From: Tupaia tana
Lineage: Eukaryota > Chordata > Mammalia > Scandentia > Tupaiidae
Direction of reading: 5' to 3'
Length of the DNA stretch: 64,000 bases
NCBI GenBank assembly: GCA_026018925.1
Contig: JAKSZU010000012.1
Coordinates: 46,924,858 to 46,988,857 of the forward strand
A program made the translations under genes and the position numbers. Under the pieces are notes generated by a model. The model worked only from the letters and a program-made list of their open reading frames with translations. It had not been told where the DNA came from and did no database searches. Positions 63,699-64,000 of the stretch are shown here, in pieces (position 1 is the first letter of the stretch; each line of letters begins with the position of its first letter).

Positions 63699-64000
63699 CT
63701 ACTCAAACTATTTTTAAAAGTTTCAAATGGAATAAACCCTCCCAAATTCATTTTATGAAGCCTCCATTACCCTTATCCCAAAAACAGACAATGACATAAC
63801 AAAAAAGGAAAATTAAATATTAAAATCGCTGATGAATATAGACATAACAATTCTCAGCAAGATAAAAGCGAATCATATCCAACAACACATAAAAAATATT
63901 AAACAGCACAACCAAGTAGGCTTTATTCCTGGGGTGTAAGGGTAGTTCAACATATGGAAAATCATAAACGTCATACATCATATTAATAGGAAAATAGAAA

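Larger units (their letters stand above)
59844..64000. repeat. Segmental duplication, copy B
   Basis: Partner of 1-4187, with the same element order. The right end lies outside the window. Confidence 0.93.
60755..64000 (+). mobile_element. Old L1 relic, copy B (runs off the window)
   Basis: Counterpart of 912-4187. ORF1 remnants lie at 60780-61640 and ORF2 remnants from about 61950. It lacks the extra ~35 nt seen in copy A near 3555-3590 and keeps five nt missing from copy A near 2919. Confidence 0.88.

Overview
This is mammalian nuclear DNA. It is AT-rich, spliced, and packed with LINE-1 (L1) elements, tRNA-derived SINEs, endogenous retroviruses (ERVs) and MaLR LTRs. The dominant SINE has a tRNA-like head, a central region, a (GA/CT)-rich stretch and an A-tail. 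From memory it resembles the colugo (Dermoptera) CYN-type SINE, and a single Alu/7SL-like scrap would also fit Euarchontoglires. The colugo assignment is inference and was not checked against a database. There are no bacterial genes and no CRISPR array.

The only host gene I recognise is an MS4A12-like member of the MS4A four-transmembrane family on the minus strand. I find four exons (34798-35036, 31546-31683, 28535-28651, 12003-12092). Their lengths and phases fit the family, but exon 1 carries a reading-frame break. I could not find the expected 57-nt exon or the last exon. The long intron between 12.1 and 28.5 kb contains a plus-strand processed CDC5L retrocopy (15519-27779). Two L1s have inserted into it: an antisense, 5'-truncated L1 (16336-19875) and a full-length sense L1 (20817-26676) with an intact 1298-codon ORF2. 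All three insertions have clear target-site duplications.

The rest is layered transposons. 1-4187 and 59844-64000 are two copies of a segmental duplication about 59.8 kb apart and about 98% identical. Each holds the edge of an antisense ERV followed by an old L1 relic carrying two SINEs at identical sites. Three full-length copies of a half-L1 (HAL1-like) element, which encodes ORF1 only, lie at 6582-9008, 50518-52864 (minus) and 55498-58252, each with target-site duplications. The middle copy has an intact 333-codon ORF1. A decayed betaretrovirus-like provirus (43690-49022) has a 5' LTR, a lysine-type primer binding site, a gag fragment and a broken gamma-type env, but no pol and no 3' LTR. 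A separate antisense gag-pro remnant lies at 38135-39250. An antisense class II ERV LTR plus env (55260-60754) is split by the third half-L1.

The main biological story is recent retrotransposition: young L1 machinery, a half-L1 family that probably borrows ORF2 in trans, many SINEs, and a retrocopied mRNA, all using L1-style T-rich target sites. Everything here was read by eye. Boundaries of older repeats are approximate.
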